Below are positions 19,590 through 30,380 of a stretch of 64,000 nucleotides of DNA, piece by piece (position 1 is the first letter of the stretch; each line of letters starts with the position of its first letter). This stretch comes from Choristoneura fumiferana (Eukaryota > Arthropoda > Insecta > Lepidoptera > Tortricidae), in assembly GCF_025370935.1 (NCBI RefSeq), contig NC_133493.1, forward strand, positions 45,799 to 109,798. The letters are read 5' to 3'. The notes under the pieces were generated by a model. The model ran no database searches. It saw only the letters and a list, made by a program, of their open reading frames with translations, and was not told where the DNA came from. The translations under genes and the position numbers were made by a program.

Positions 19590-21827
19590 ATGTCGTGGCG
19601 CGGCCGGGACGAGCGAGGTTCGCGGTGGGAGAGCCAGGGACAGGACCGCCAGGAGCGCTGGGCGGAGCGCGGCCGCTCGCCCGTGTGGGACATGCGGCGC
19701 GACTCGCCCGAGCGCGCGCGTCGCGAGCCTCACTACCGCGACAGCCGAGACCGCTACGAGCGGTACGACCGCGACCCCGAGCGCTACGAGCGCGACCCCG
19801 ACCGCGACCGCGACCGCCGCGAGCGGTACGAGCGTGACGAGCGGCGCGCGCGCTCGCGGGAGCGCCATGAGCGGCCGCGCTCGCGCGAGCGCTCCCGCGA
19901 GCACTCCCGCGAGCACTCGCGCCGCCGCTCGCCGCGCCGCGAGCGTGAGCGCGACGTGCCCGCGCCCCCGTCGCCGCCCAACATCAGCGCAATGGATCTG
20001 GAGCGCCCCGAGTCGGCATCGAGCCGGGAACCTAGTCGCGAGCGTGACAGCGTTGATAGATATGACACTAAGGACGATCAGTCTGTCAATGCCTCTCCTG
20101 GAGATTGGTTCTGCAAATGTGGCTCATACAACTTCAAACGGAGACAGGTCTGTTACCGACGTAACTGCCATGGAAAGCGCTCAGAGGGTACTGTGATTGG
20201 AGCTGATGCCGAGAGACACTCTACAGATGGAATGGGTATCACTAAAAGGCTTCTTTTTAGGAGACTAGATGCGCTGACTACAGAGGAAAAAATTCTAGAG
20301 GTCCTCAAAGAAAGATGTTCGAAGTCTATTTTGGATTCTATTGCGGGTATCACAATAGGCAGAGAGACCCTGACAGGTGCCTCTAAATGTCTTGCTTATA
20401 TAAATTTTAATTCAATTGCGGATTCTACATCTGCGCATACAGAGTTACTGTCACTGTCACCACCATTAGAAATTGATAATCGTGAAGTTTTAATTTCATT
20501 TTATAATGAACCCCAAAAAATGCAAAAACCTGCTCCTAATCCATCTGATTATTCATCTTATTATGCTCAAATGGCCACATACAACAATAGTGCAGCTTTG
20601 TCTGAAGCCGATAGAGTTAATGCTGCAGCCGCAGTGGCTCAGTCTGCAATCACTGCAGCACAGGCTCGGCAGCTCACATGGACCCCAGCAGTGCCCACGT
20701 TTGTTGCTTCAGGCTCCCAAGCCATGACTTCTTCCGTCAAAGCTCCAACAGGTGACGGAAAGACAACATATACTGCACCAGATGTTCGGACATTTATGTA
20801 TGATGAAACTTCAGGGTATTACTATGATCCCTCCACCAGTTTGTACTATGATGGCACTACACAGTACTTCTACAACAGCCAAATCAATCAGTACATGTAC
20901 TGGGACTCCACAAGCTCAACATACATTCTAGCCACACAGAATCAGCAGAACACCGATCAGCCCAAGCTACCAAACCCACCGACAGCTACAGCCGACAATA
21001 CTATCACAAAAGAGCCAGAAGAAAAGAAAAAGAAAGAAAAGGAGGACAAAGTGAAAGTTGCTAAGAAGATAGCAAAGGATATGGAGAGATGGGCACGGAC
21101 ATTGAACCAAAAGAAAGAAAATGCCAAGAGCAATATTGTTATGGAACAACCACTTGATACTAGCTCCAGTAAAGGTTCTGCGGACATTGGGTTCTCAGTG
21201 CTGGGTGCCGGTCCGACTCTGACCCACGTGAGGGAACTGACTCCACCCCCCCCTCCAGACGAATTCCTCGTAAAGAAGCTCTCTGAGCCTGCCTTTGACA
21301 GTGACGAAGGTATCATTGACTGGACGAAACTCACTTGCTTACTCTGTAAAAGAAAGTTTCCATCTGCTGAAGTTTTAACCAAACATAAGACGCTGTCAGA
21401 TTTGCATAAGCAGAATTTATCAGAGCATCGGAAGCAGACGGATTTAGCGACGCAACCAAACGGATACAGAGATCGCGCGGCCGAGCGACGCTTGAAATTT
21501 GGTGAAGATGAAGCACCTGTGAGGAAGCGGTACGAGCCGCCAGAGCCTATGCATGCGCCCATACAATCCGCTCCTCCACCTTCCGTTGTTGATACAATTG
21601 GAGGAAAGATGCTCCAGAAAATGGGCTGGTCGGCCGGTCGAGGTCTAGGCAAGACGGAGCAAGGCAGGATCGCCCCCATCGAGGCAGAGCAGCGCCCGAG
21701 CCTTGCTGGCCTTGGGCAGAAGCGAGGCATCTACACACCAACCCCCGGGGAAACATATCGAGATACCGTCAAGAAACTCATGATAGCCCGCTACAAAGAA
21801 GTTGTTGGGCAAGAGGAAGGAAATTAG
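19590..21827 (+). CDS. RBM5: RBM5/RBM10-like RNA-binding protein (OCRE, G-patch), single exon
   Basis: A 745-residue nuclear protein expected to act in pre-mRNA splicing (exon choice, U2 snRNP/U5 contacts in known relatives). Domains in order: an Arg/Ser/Asp/Glu-rich N-terminus (1-125); a RanBP2-type zinc finger at about 182-198 (DWFCKCGSYNFKRRQVC); one RRM at about 218-308 (KRLLFRRLD, CLAYINF); an Ala-rich linker; an OCRE domain at about 400-450 (DETSGYYYDPSTSLYYD, QYFYN, YMYWD); a Lys-rich coiled region (475-510); a C2H2 finger at about 583-605 (CLLCKRKF...H...H); and a G-patch at about 670-713 (GGKMLQKMGWSAGRGLGK). The first RRM of vertebrate RBM5 and RBM10 is absent, and the second Cys pair of the zinc finger is C-x4-C rather than C-x2-C. 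The start at 19590 is the first ATG of this frame after the GC-rich leader. The uninterrupted 2.2 kb frame means no coding introns; that could be native or reflect a retrocopy, but no poly(A) tract or target duplication was seen. Confidence 0.93.
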   Translation: MSWRGRDERGSRWESQGQDRQERWAERGRSPVWDMRRDSPERARREPHYRDSRDRYERYDRDPERYERDPDRDRDRRERYERDERRARSRERHERPRSRERSREHSREHSRRRSPRRERERDVPAPPSPPNISAMDLERPESASSREPSRERDSVDRYDTKDDQSVNASPGDWFCKCGSYNFKRRQVCYRRNCHGKRSEGTVIGADAERHSTDGMGITKRLLFRRLDALTTEEKILEVLKERCSKSILDSIAGITIGRETLTGASKCLAYINFNSIADSTSAHTELLSLSPPLEIDNREVLISFYNEPQKMQKPAPNPSDYSSYYAQMATYNNSAALSEADRVNAAAAVAQSAITAAQARQLTWTPAVPTFVASGSQAMTSSVKAPTGDGKTTYTAPDVRTFMYDETSGYYYDPSTSLYYDGTTQYFYNSQINQYMYWDSTSSTYILATQNQQNTDQPKLPNPPTATADNTITKEPEEKKKKEKEDKVKVAKKIAKDMERWARTLNQKKENAKSNIVMEQPLDTSSSKGSADIGFSVLGAGPTLTHVRELTPPPPPDEFLVKKLSEPAFDSDEGIIDWTKLTCLLCKRKFPSAEVLTKHKTLSDLHKQNLSEHRKQTDLATQPNGYRDRAAERRLKFGEDEAPVRKRYEPPEPMHAPIQSAPPPSVVDTIGGKMLQKMGWSAGRGLGKTEQGRIAPIEAEQRPSLAGLGQKRGIYTPTPGETYRDTVKKLMIARYKEVVGQEEGN

Positions 21828-21900
21828 GTGGGTTTATTTTCAATATTTACAAACTAATGTCTGCTTATTCAACAGGTTCAGGATTTACAGGTCAGTTTGA

Positions 21901-21906
21901 AATAAA
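21901..21906 (+). terminator. Polyadenylation signal AATAAA for the RBM5-like gene
   Basis: AATAAA lies 74 bp beyond the stop codon, with a second AATAAA near 22012. Either would give a short 3' UTR of about 100-210 nt. Confidence 0.5.
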
Positions 21907-22037
21907 TTTATTGATTTTGGTATAATTTCCACAACTATTTGTATTTGTATTTTAGATACAGACATCTTGCCTTGTGACTGGGATAAATGTTTATTGTGAT
22001 TAAATGTAATTAATAAATTAAAAGCCTCTACAACATA

Positions 22038-22276
22038 ACATAACCAACAAAAAGTTGGAAAATCCCCGACTTCGTCACTTCAAAGTTTAATATCTCAAAA
22101 ACGGCTTAACCGATTTTGATAAAACATATTTAAGAACCATTGCTAGAAAACCTACTTTCAAATAAAAAAAAAAAAACAAATCTATTCACCTGTTTAAGAG
22201 CTACAGTGCCACAGACAGGAAGACAGACACACATAGCGGTCAAACTTATTATAACACCCCTCTTATAGCGTCGGGG
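22038..22276 (-). mobile_element. 'AACCCCCGACGCAAAAAG' repeat, reverse
   Basis: Begins TAACCAACAAAAAGTTGGAA and ends CTTATAGCGTCGGGGGTAA. Internal blocks are CTTCAAAGTTTAATATCTC, AAACGGCTTAACCGATTTTG and CATAGCGGTCAAACTTATTA. It is one of at least seven copies in the window and carries no ORF. Confidence 0.7.
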
Positions 22277-23160
22277 GTAAATAATAGATAAGTAAACTTC
22301 TTTGTTGATAAAATGAGAAGCAATAATATGGGTTATTAATGCATTAAAAAATTGTGTGCATACAAACATACATACATAAAATCACGCCTCTTTCCCAAAG
22401 GGGTAGGCAGAGACTACATCCTTCCACTTGCTACGATTGTGTGCATACTTTCTAAATTTCTATTATTAGGCTGGCCACTTAATTTTTTAACAATTGCGTG
22501 TCAATTGCCACTCCATAGTTGGATTTCTGGACTTTAAACCAAATATTGATTGGCAAACTCGTTATTATGCTTTTCATTCTTTTGTGGGAACGGCAAACAC
22601 CATGTCCATGGGTACTTTTCATCATTTTACACAGAACAGGTAAATCACAGAACTGTTGGAATTGTTTGAGTATGAAAATAATCTTAGTATTTCGACTGAA
22701 AAGAAGAATCGAAAATTAGAGTATCTTCAAGTTTCCAATTGCTGTTATAATTTTGTGTGAATGATACTGTTTAGTCTGAAGTAGATAAACAGTTGTAGAA
22801 CTCAAAATGATTAAACTACTGCCACAGTTTAGAGGAAAGGGTGGCTAGATCTTTTTAGAGGTCTTCACCAACAACCATTTTTTCTATAATAATAGCTCCA
22901 GCTAGCAAAAGTGGACTGTTTCAACAGTTCTGTAATTTTAGTTCTACAGGTTGAATGTAATGTACTGGTTTGAAAAAGGGCAACTGGTTCCACTGGATGT
23001 CGTGATCACCTTACTTTAACATTCAGGATGTCTTCAGCACAGTTGATACGGGTTCGAATCCCGTAAACCACAGATATAAGTTACTCAAATCTGCAGTCAT
23101 GCTTCCTGGGATCCGGTCAAGGGTTTTGTTGGTTGATCTCTAATTGTGTGATTCTGGTTT
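22277..23160. other. Intergenic, no gene seen
   Basis: AT-rich. At about 23047-23065 ACGGGTTCGAATCCCGT forms a perfect tRNA T-arm (5-bp stem, 7-nt loop), but I cannot fold a full tRNA around it. A CATACATACATA run occurs near 22364-22380, next to ATCACGCCTCTTTCCC, a string also seen near 43230. Confidence 0.35.
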
Positions 23161-23167
23161 CAAACGC

Positions 23168-23206
23168 TAGATGGCGCGCCGCGTCGCCGCCTGCTCCCGC
23201 GCACCG
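23168..23206 (+). other. Possible short first coding exon
   Basis: ATGGCGCGCCGCGTCGCC opens 13 GC-rich codons that run straight into a strong donor, GCG|GTAAGTAAC. The GC content is far above the AT-rich surroundings. I cannot find a partner exon, so it may be an exon of an unseen gene or chance. It overlaps a CTCF-like motif (CGCTAGATGGCGCG, 23165-23178). Confidence 0.25.
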
Positions 23207-25098
23207 CGGTAAGTAACATGTTTATTTTACTTTTACTATGTTTTTCTACAGGTGATTATGGATGAATTTTAGCTGGGGATTTTAATAATCTATCTATCTA
23301 TCTCTATCTTTGTAATAATTGCGTTTTTTTCATGAGAGGTTAATTTTTAATGTAAAATCACAAAGAAGTGGTAAAAAGGGCATTTTTACTTAAAATGGCG
23401 CTAAAAATATTTTTTTCGGAATTAGGTAATTCTAGGTTCTTTTTACTCAAAATCACGAGCTTTTATATTGATTTTGACGAAGAAAAAACTGTCTCTAAAT
23501 TTTTTGACACTTTTTTAACTTTTAATTCATACAGTTATACCTATGGGTCGTTACGAAATGGATACATAAAAAAAATAATGGAAAATTGGGATCATTATTT
23601 TTTTCTAAATTTCAAATTCCGATAAAAAAAATTCTTAGCGTTATTTAAAGTAAAAATGCCCAAAAACGAACGTTAGTCGCAATTAGAATTATTGTTCTAG
23701 TTGAGTCTTGTTTTTTGGGAAACTCAACGGATAGATTATTAGAACCATCCCAGTTGGCTGCGATTTGGGTTGGGGGATTCTATTTCTTTCCATGACAGCT
23801 TCCTTAGGTCTTATGAATATACCCATAGGTTAGCTCTTGGCTATTTTAACTGTCCACGAAGACGAAGCGAACGCCGGACGGAGCCATAGACTTGAACTGT
23901 TAACGAACTGTGATTTAACTGTGATATTTTAGTGGTGAAGAAACGGTGAAGACTGACAATAGCTTTACTTACGAGTTTGACCATTTACGTTACAGAGTCG
24001 TCGGCAGCGCTGGCACGTGACGATCCTTTGTCAAACGCGTTATTTAGTTAGTTTTTAATCGGCGTGGTACTAGGCGTGGTAGTAGCTACTGTGTCCGTGA
24101 CAGGTCTTCTTGACCCCTTCAACGCGATAGGGCTTGTGTCTTGTGACTGGGAACTGGGGCCTTAGTTACTGCTTGCGATGCATAACGTACACACGTACAG
24201 TCAACTAGTTTTGTTTCTGCCACCACGGAACCTAAATTAACCGTGTTTTACTTGATTTCCGCTAAATTCGACAGCAATTTTTTTTTCTTACATAATGTTA
24301 ATTCACAGGTTGTCCTTTTTCAGTTGTCCACTTATTTAAAAAAAAACCTGACGCTATTTCAACACAAAAAGTAATATTGTGTTTAAATATATACAAAACC
24401 TGGTAAAGGTGATAAAAAGTAAGATGATCTTTGTTGTTGGATCCAAATTTACAAAATTACGATTTTTTTCTCACAAGATTTTTCGTGAAAACTGATTTCT
24501 TGTCAATTTCGCCACGGGACAACTTTTTACGAAATAATCATGTTAGTGCATGATTTTATTTGTCTAAATAAATAGTAATAACAACGAATGTCGCAAATAT
24601 CACGACAACAAGTTTCTTTGGTGCCCTGGGAATCAAATTGGTTGACCGTATGTACAGTACAAACAGATGAATTGGTACCACACCACACAATGAAAGTACA
24701 AAACTTGTACGCAAAAATATCTCCTACCACATGTATGCGTTTATCATCTATATGAATACTAAACTGTATTTACTACTTAGGGTGAAACAGCTTAAGCTTA
24801 GCGGTTTGTGTAAAAATATTGCAAGAGAATATTTATATTTAGCAAAAAAATATGAACTATGTGCATTACAAAAATCTGTTTAACGCCGATAACTCCGCCG
24901 ATGTCTCCGCGAATACTGAAAAGCTATTGAAGCTGTTAATATTATAATAAACGTAAATGTAATACTTAGCGGCTACGACTAAAGTGATATGAGCAATAAA
25001 CAAAAAAAAGGCCTCAGTCTAACATCTATCGTAATATGTACTAAGAGTAATACAGACATAGGTACATAAATTTTAGGATAAAAAGCTACTATTGTACT
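23207..25098. other. Intergenic, no gene seen
   Basis: AT-rich DNA with an ATCT microsatellite near 23288. No exon-like stretch, long inverted repeat or familiar repeat stands out. Confidence 0.4.
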
Positions 25099-25145
25099 AA
25101 GGCTAAACTCGATTTAAGACGTGAGTTATCCGTTACAATATCATT
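25099..25145. repeat. One end of the GACCCGGATAACTCACG MITE
   Basis: GGCTAAACTCGATTTAAGAC followed by GTGAGTTATCCGTTACAA matches one arm of the perfect MITE at 58911-59079, without the other arm. It appears to be a solo terminus. Confidence 0.6.
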
Positions 25146-26131
25146 TATTAAGGCATATTTCTTTCGAGCCACATATAAATAATGTAGCATACGATTGGTA
25201 TGTGGGCAAGCACTTGAAAGATCGTAGGACAGTTAACGTCTAACAAACTACGTATAGTATAGTGTATTTTGTTTCATAATGTAGGAACGAGATAACTTCC
25301 AAACTAAACAGACTTATTTTTATAGATACTTAGTGTAGGTATCAAATGCTGATAATTGTGTACAGAGTTCGTTTGTGGAAACGAAACATTGTAATAGACA
25401 TACTAGAAAATAGATTTTATTTAGGTTGCGGATGTTTTAAGAACAATACTTACTCGAAGGTTATTTTGATGTAGTATGGGTTGGTTAAAAATAGTATTAA
25501 AAAAATCCGTTGTAACCATACAATTTGTATGGCTAATTTTCGTGTCGCAATGTAACTTCTGAGGAAAATAACTCTGTAGGTTCTTAAATTGGGTTTAATT
25601 CATTACATTATTAACATTTAACGCTCATTAGAATTTAACTTTTAAGACGGCCTCCCCCATGCCATAGAGAAGCATTTCTTATCGTTATCAACGTTATCAT
25701 AATTTGGTACCCTTTTGTACTTACAGTTTAACAAACTGAATTATGTATCAGGGTGGAAGCTTTATGCTACTAATTTGATGGTGACATACTATTACTTATT
25801 CTGTGGGTACATCTCTATACTTATGTCAAGGAAATCATAGTGGATTTTAATAATCAATTCAATTGATTATTAAAAGTTTCCACTCTGGTACATGAATCTG
25901 TTTGTTCGATTACCGGTTGTGTTTACATTACAGTCTACAGATGGTACTTTCAAAGTATTTCTGTTTGAAAACTTACGTACCTATATAATGTCCTGCCGTT
26001 AGGGTTGATAACTATACCATGGTGAAAGACAGTATTTTTCAGACTACCTCAGGTATAAAAATATATTATAGAACCAATGAAAGAATATACTTAATAGAAC
26101 TTTATAGAACCATGAAGATTTTTTAAATGTA
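25146..26131. other. Intergenic, no gene seen
   Basis: AT-rich sequence. A small palindrome TTTTAATAATCAATT / AATTGATTATTAAAA lies at about 25844-25876. Otherwise nothing recognisable. Confidence 0.4.
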
Positions 26132-26268
26132 GTACAGTCACCAGCATTAATATCTGCCACAGCGGAGCGTGCAAAAATATCTGACACGTCCTTCCGGCCC
26201 TAGAAATAGTGTCGTATCAGATTTTTATGCACGCTTGTTGTGTCAGATATTGGTGCTGGTGACTGTAC
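26132..26268. mobile_element. MITE with GTACAGTCACCAGCA ends
   Basis: The left end GTACAGTCACCAGCATTAAT and the right end (reverse complement) GTACAGTCACCAGCACCAAT extend inward through TATCTG(C/A)CACA and GCGTGCA(A/T)AAA, giving arms of about 50 bp. A decayed relative lies near 47262-47342. Confidence 0.8.
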
Positions 26269-27640
26269 CTATGGTTGTCAACCCCATCAGGTGTGCTAGC
26301 AAAAGGGTTCAATTTATATTATAATACTGAGCCATTATAGGGCTGTACACATTTTTGGTTTCCGATGTATAACAATGTAATTTTAATTGATTTGCATTTT
26401 ATGGTAAGATGTCTTTAGAATAATCAACGAACCAGAATAATAATTATGTAATTGAAAATCACCTTTATTCTACAAGTTAATCTAGCCTCACTTTTATACC
26501 TAAAAATGCAAGTAAAATAACAGTTAAAGATTTCACAGTTTATTAGTTTTCGATTTTTCAATGCATCTGAATGAAGAATATACAATGACATGGTTTTGAA
26601 ACGTTAAAAAAACCTGAAATAAAAAACTTACTAGGGTGTTAAATCAAAATAACCCAACTATATGCTAAAATACTTCTGAATTAATTTTAAGACTCCTTTT
26701 AATAGATAGAATGCGATAAAAGCACAGTAGGTAAGTACCTAATATTTTATTTGGTACATAATGTATTACACGACCGACGTTACTGTTGGTGTACCTAAAT
26801 AGGTTAGAGATTATAATTTTCTTATGATAGTTTTACATATGAATTATGTATGAATATCAAGTAACATGCTGAAAGATGTAGTTTTAAATTGTAAATATTA
26901 TAATTAATACTTCAGTTCAATTAAAGTCCCCTAGATGTCGTTAGTTCAGTGGCGCTTGTGTCGTCGAGCACATTAGCGCCGATCTACTTTGGCGGAGTTT
27001 TTGTGAACTAGCAAAGCCAAGCTAATTTTAGGTCGCTCCATAGGTTACGTCGTTATAAGTCTTAGCTTAGAGCATGTACATAATAATATTCTGATTATAC
27101 AATTAAATTGTTAAACTTTTTGCTTGCGTTTCATTCAGCATTTCAACCTAAGACGGTGAGGATAATTTTAAGTGCAGCGTAACGACACTGACACACCAGT
27201 AAACATTGAAAGATTAAAAATTAACTTAATAGGTAGACAAAGACAGTGAACATGGCAGAAAACTGAACTTACCTACCAAATAATTTGCAAAACTTTACAT
27301 TTCACAGTTGACCGTAAATGTCGCTCTTTGTATATATTTTTGTTCGTGGTTTTTAGTTTGAATTTTGAGAACTTATTATAATTACAACTAAAAAGCGGCT
27401 ACGTGCTAACGTCAGATCTGAACGTCATTTTTTTTATAGAAGATCGTCGGACTGTATGTACGTCAATAAAGAGTAGAAAACGGATGAAAGACGAACTAAA
27501 AGTGTTGAATATTTTACGTTAAAAATTTAATATTTGTGTAGAAAGTAGCGCCCTTAATTAATTTCTACTTTTTAATGTCGCACTCAAAGACTGACCTTAT
27601 TCCAAGCAACTTAAACATCCGTTATGGACCAGGAGGGAGG
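26269..27640. other. Intergenic, no gene seen
   Basis: AT-rich with scattered short ORFs only. No familiar repeat. It could include 3' UTR or intron of an unseen gene, but nothing supports that directly. Confidence 0.35.
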
Positions 27641-27735
27641 GCTACTAGGAAAATTGAAGTTCGTATAGTACCGTCCCTCTCACTAATATTAGCGTTAGCG
27701 AGACGGAATTTCGAATTTTGCACTTCGTAGTATAG
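27641..27735. repeat. Hairpin MITE, decayed copy 3
   Basis: GCTACTAGGAAAATTGAAGT, TACCGTCCCTCTC, GAATTTCGAATTTTG and CTTCGTAGTA correspond in order to the hairpin MITE at 14654-14773, but the arms no longer pair well. Confidence 0.6.
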
Positions 27736-27951
27736 GCCCAGATAGATTTTGGATCAGTCCCAGTTTAGGCACAGAATAAGTAATACAAAGTAGTACAAAG
27801 TTTAGGCCTGCAAGAAAAATCATGCAAGTTGCGTTACATTGCGGGCGGGCGCTCGATTGACCTCTACAAACTCGCTTTACGGCCTCGCAATGTAATACAA
27901 AATGCGTTTCTTGCATGTCTAAACCGGGCTGTAGGTTTGCGAACTCAGTAC

Positions 27952-28551
27952 CCCTAGTGTTAGTTTTCGGTTACAAAAGTCTCGATCGCGTTGGCGTAAA
28001 ATCTCAATGAGGGCTATCGCGAATGAATTCGGCGCTAGAGGCGCTAGTGTAGCGTGAGGTCTCCGAAATGTCAAATCTCATAGTTTTTGGGTGAGCTACG
28101 CGGGTTTATTTATAATTAGAATAATTATGTGAATATTTTGCAATATCTGAAATTAATTATGGCAAATATGCGTTCCGGGGCAATGAATGTCTGTGTTTTG
28201 AGACAGTTTTGTCTTTCGGAAACCTTTGTCCTCCCTTTTTTCCGAACAAAACAGGGACTATGCAACACTGTGGCATGCTCGATATTATATGGTACGGTTT
28301 TAAGGTGTATTAAATATGATTTTAATCTAAACTTTGTTTTCACGCCCGTAATAACAGACTTTCAAAACCATACTTAAAAACCTCACGCAACAGTGCGCCA
28401 TCTAGTGAGACAAAAAACGATAGCCCTCATTTGTATGGAAACACGAACATCGCAAACGTTCCGCTAGAGACGCTGTTCGTGTTTCCATACAAATTGAGAT
28501 TTTAACGCGAACGCGATCGAGACTTATTTTGTAACCGAAAACTTACACCAA
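27952..28551. mobile_element. TIR element ~600 bp with an inner hairpin
   Basis: Left arm 27952-28062 and right arm 28378-28551 pair through TTTTCGGTTACAAAA, GTCTCGATCGCGTT, AATCTCAAT, GAGGGCTATCG and GCGTGAGG. The right arm is interrupted by a separate hairpin (28431-28492) with arms TTGTATGGAAACACGAACA and its complement. Both arms contain a GGCGC/CTAG motif resembling a CTCF site. No transposase. Confidence 0.65.
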
Positions 28552-29248
28552 GGGCACAGAACACTACTAGTAAAAAAACCTCGCAGTCTAATCATAGACT
28601 AATAAGTAATAATGTAATGAATTCTAATGTATGCAAAATATGGAGTGTAGAATTTAACAGTCTCCCTGTATGCGAGTGTCCGTCGAAAGGTGTTGAATAG
28701 GTGGCGCTGCAGTAGCAAGAGGAACAATTTAAAGGAAGCTTTATAACGATAAACAGTAAGTATCACATAATAATGCTTTTAATAGTTCATGAAAATTAAA
28801 TCACCGTCCACGTTTTCTCACTTTTGCTGTACAATTTACTAAATTACACACATCAAAAAAAAAAGTCCTGGGGTAGGTTAGGTACTCATTAAACTGGGGT
28901 ACTCCTAGACAAATTTGATATTACGACTCATTAGTAATATGCCTAAATTGAAATGTTCAAAACTAGGGATAAAAAATATCCCTAGGCACTTTTGAGGAGT
29001 GTATTTCTGACATTCTTGCTACTCTAGCGCCAATCTGGAGGTATTTGGAACTATTATTTACCGCGTAAAGTCAGATAGATGCTTTAAAACTCCTTTTAAA
29101 ATTCTTCACTACATAGAAGCCCTACATTACCCAACATTATTTTTATTATGGCTCCTACATTATCTGTTATCAAGCACTAACGTTGAAGTTTTATGAACTG
29201 ACATGTGTTCAACATATTTAAACGATTGAATGGATGAAGATTGATTGC
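28552..29248. other. Intergenic, downstream of HIUase
   Basis: No gene seen. At 28698-28710 ATAGGTGGCGCTGC resembles the insect CTCF core. The HIUase transcript should end here, but no AATAAA/TTTATT is obvious within 100 bp of its stop. Confidence 0.3.
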
Positions 29249-29873
29249 TTAGCTTCCTCTGTACGTCGAATAACCGTAAGGCGAGAGCAGCAGCGGTATA
29301 TGGTAATGCTCATCTTCTTTCACCGTAAAAACTATCTGAGGAAAAACAATGAATCAGTTTAGTGAAGGCCGAGTTAGTACAACGAGATCACAATAGATGG
29401 TGCTGAAGTCAATGTTAGTGATTGTGCACCCAAGTAAAACAATTTGAAGGGTCAAGTCAACAAACGTTTCAACTCGAAATGAGTCTTAAATTTAACGCAC
29501 TAGGATTAAGACTGCATTAAAAATGTAACTAAGGATTTTTTAAATGTAGTTACTTTACGGTTAAATATTATTATAACCTATAAAGAAGAGAACCGAACTA
29601 ATTAATTATTGCACTTACTTCGACGTATGGGTAAATGGTCTCTTTTTCATTCCTTGTGTAATAATCTCCAACATTAAACTTCAGCTTATAGGTTCCAGCG
29701 CTCATAGAATCCTTTGTAAAAGGGAACTGTATCCTGCCATCAGAAGAAGTGGTGGTGCTGTGCCATTGCACCCACGAAGCGTCCTTGCTTTTGAAGAGAT
29801 CCGTGAACAGCTGGGCAGCTGGTCTGCCGGTGGATGTATCCAGGACATGAGTAGTGAGGACCGGTCGCGACAT
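29249..29873 (-). CDS. 5-hydroxyisourate hydrolase (transthyretin-like)
   Basis: It hydrolyses 5-hydroxyisourate to OHCU, the step after urate oxidation on the route to allantoin. Exons on the minus strand are 29873-29619 (85 codons) and 29335-29249 (28 codons plus TAA), joined in phase 0. The intron, 29618-29336, begins GTAAGTGC and ends CTCAG. The predicted protein is 113 residues, normal for the family. The diagnostic N-terminus LTTHVLDTSTGRPA (catalytic His), the internal GRIQFPF (Arg), HYHIPLLLSPYGY and the exact C-terminal YRGS are all present, so the active site looks complete. It lacks a clear peroxisomal SKL tail and a signal peptide, suggesting a cytosolic enzyme. The start is the only ATG ahead of the conserved N-terminus. 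Confidence 0.93.
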
Positions 29874-30166
29874 TTTCTAGGATTTGTCTGGTAAATAGTT
29901 GTGTGATCTGTCGCGCGTGCGCGTATGACGCGGGAATGAGAAGTTATGTTAGCTAACACAAGTTCTCCGCTTGAACTCTATTATCTATCATTGACCGCGA
30001 TAGCGGATGGTTTATTAAGAGAAACAATTTGCTGTTTGATGAGTTATGACGATGACGTTACTAAGTAGGTACCTACTTACTTAATTATATAGTAAGTTAT
30101 TAATAAGCCCGCCGCGGTGCAATTTGTTATAAGTACCTAATAATTATGTAACCAACAAATAAACAT

Positions 30167-30336
30167 TTGGAGGACATATCAGTCCCTCTTGGCACGAGTT
30201 GTTACTCATTTAAATCTTATAGTTGTTGTGGTGTTTTTATAGTTAAGGCCTTTGGGAACTGACATGTTCATTATCGTTTGATTAAAGTTCCGTAATAAAT
30301 AAAGATTAAAAAAAAAAAAAAAAAACAAATAAACAT
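30167..30336 (+). mobile_element. Retroinserted sequence with poly(A) and target duplication
   Basis: A ~158-bp insert with AATAAA at 30294-30299 and an uninterrupted 18-A tail at 30308-30325. It is flanked by the identical string ACAAATAAACAT at 30155-30166 and 30325-30336. This is the signature of LINE-mediated retroposition of a polyadenylated RNA. I do not recognise the source transcript. Confidence 0.8.
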
Positions 30337-30380
30337 ACACTCAGGTATCACTTAGGTAGATACACGCATTTATGTAACAT

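Noticed and set aside
20957..21730. A 257-codon minus-strand ORF opposite the RBM5-like gene
   Set aside because: Shadow of the real gene; low-complexity composition arises from the sense codons.
22985..23072. A complete tRNA gene
   Set aside because: Only the T-arm folds; no D-arm, anticodon loop or terminator T-run in the right places.
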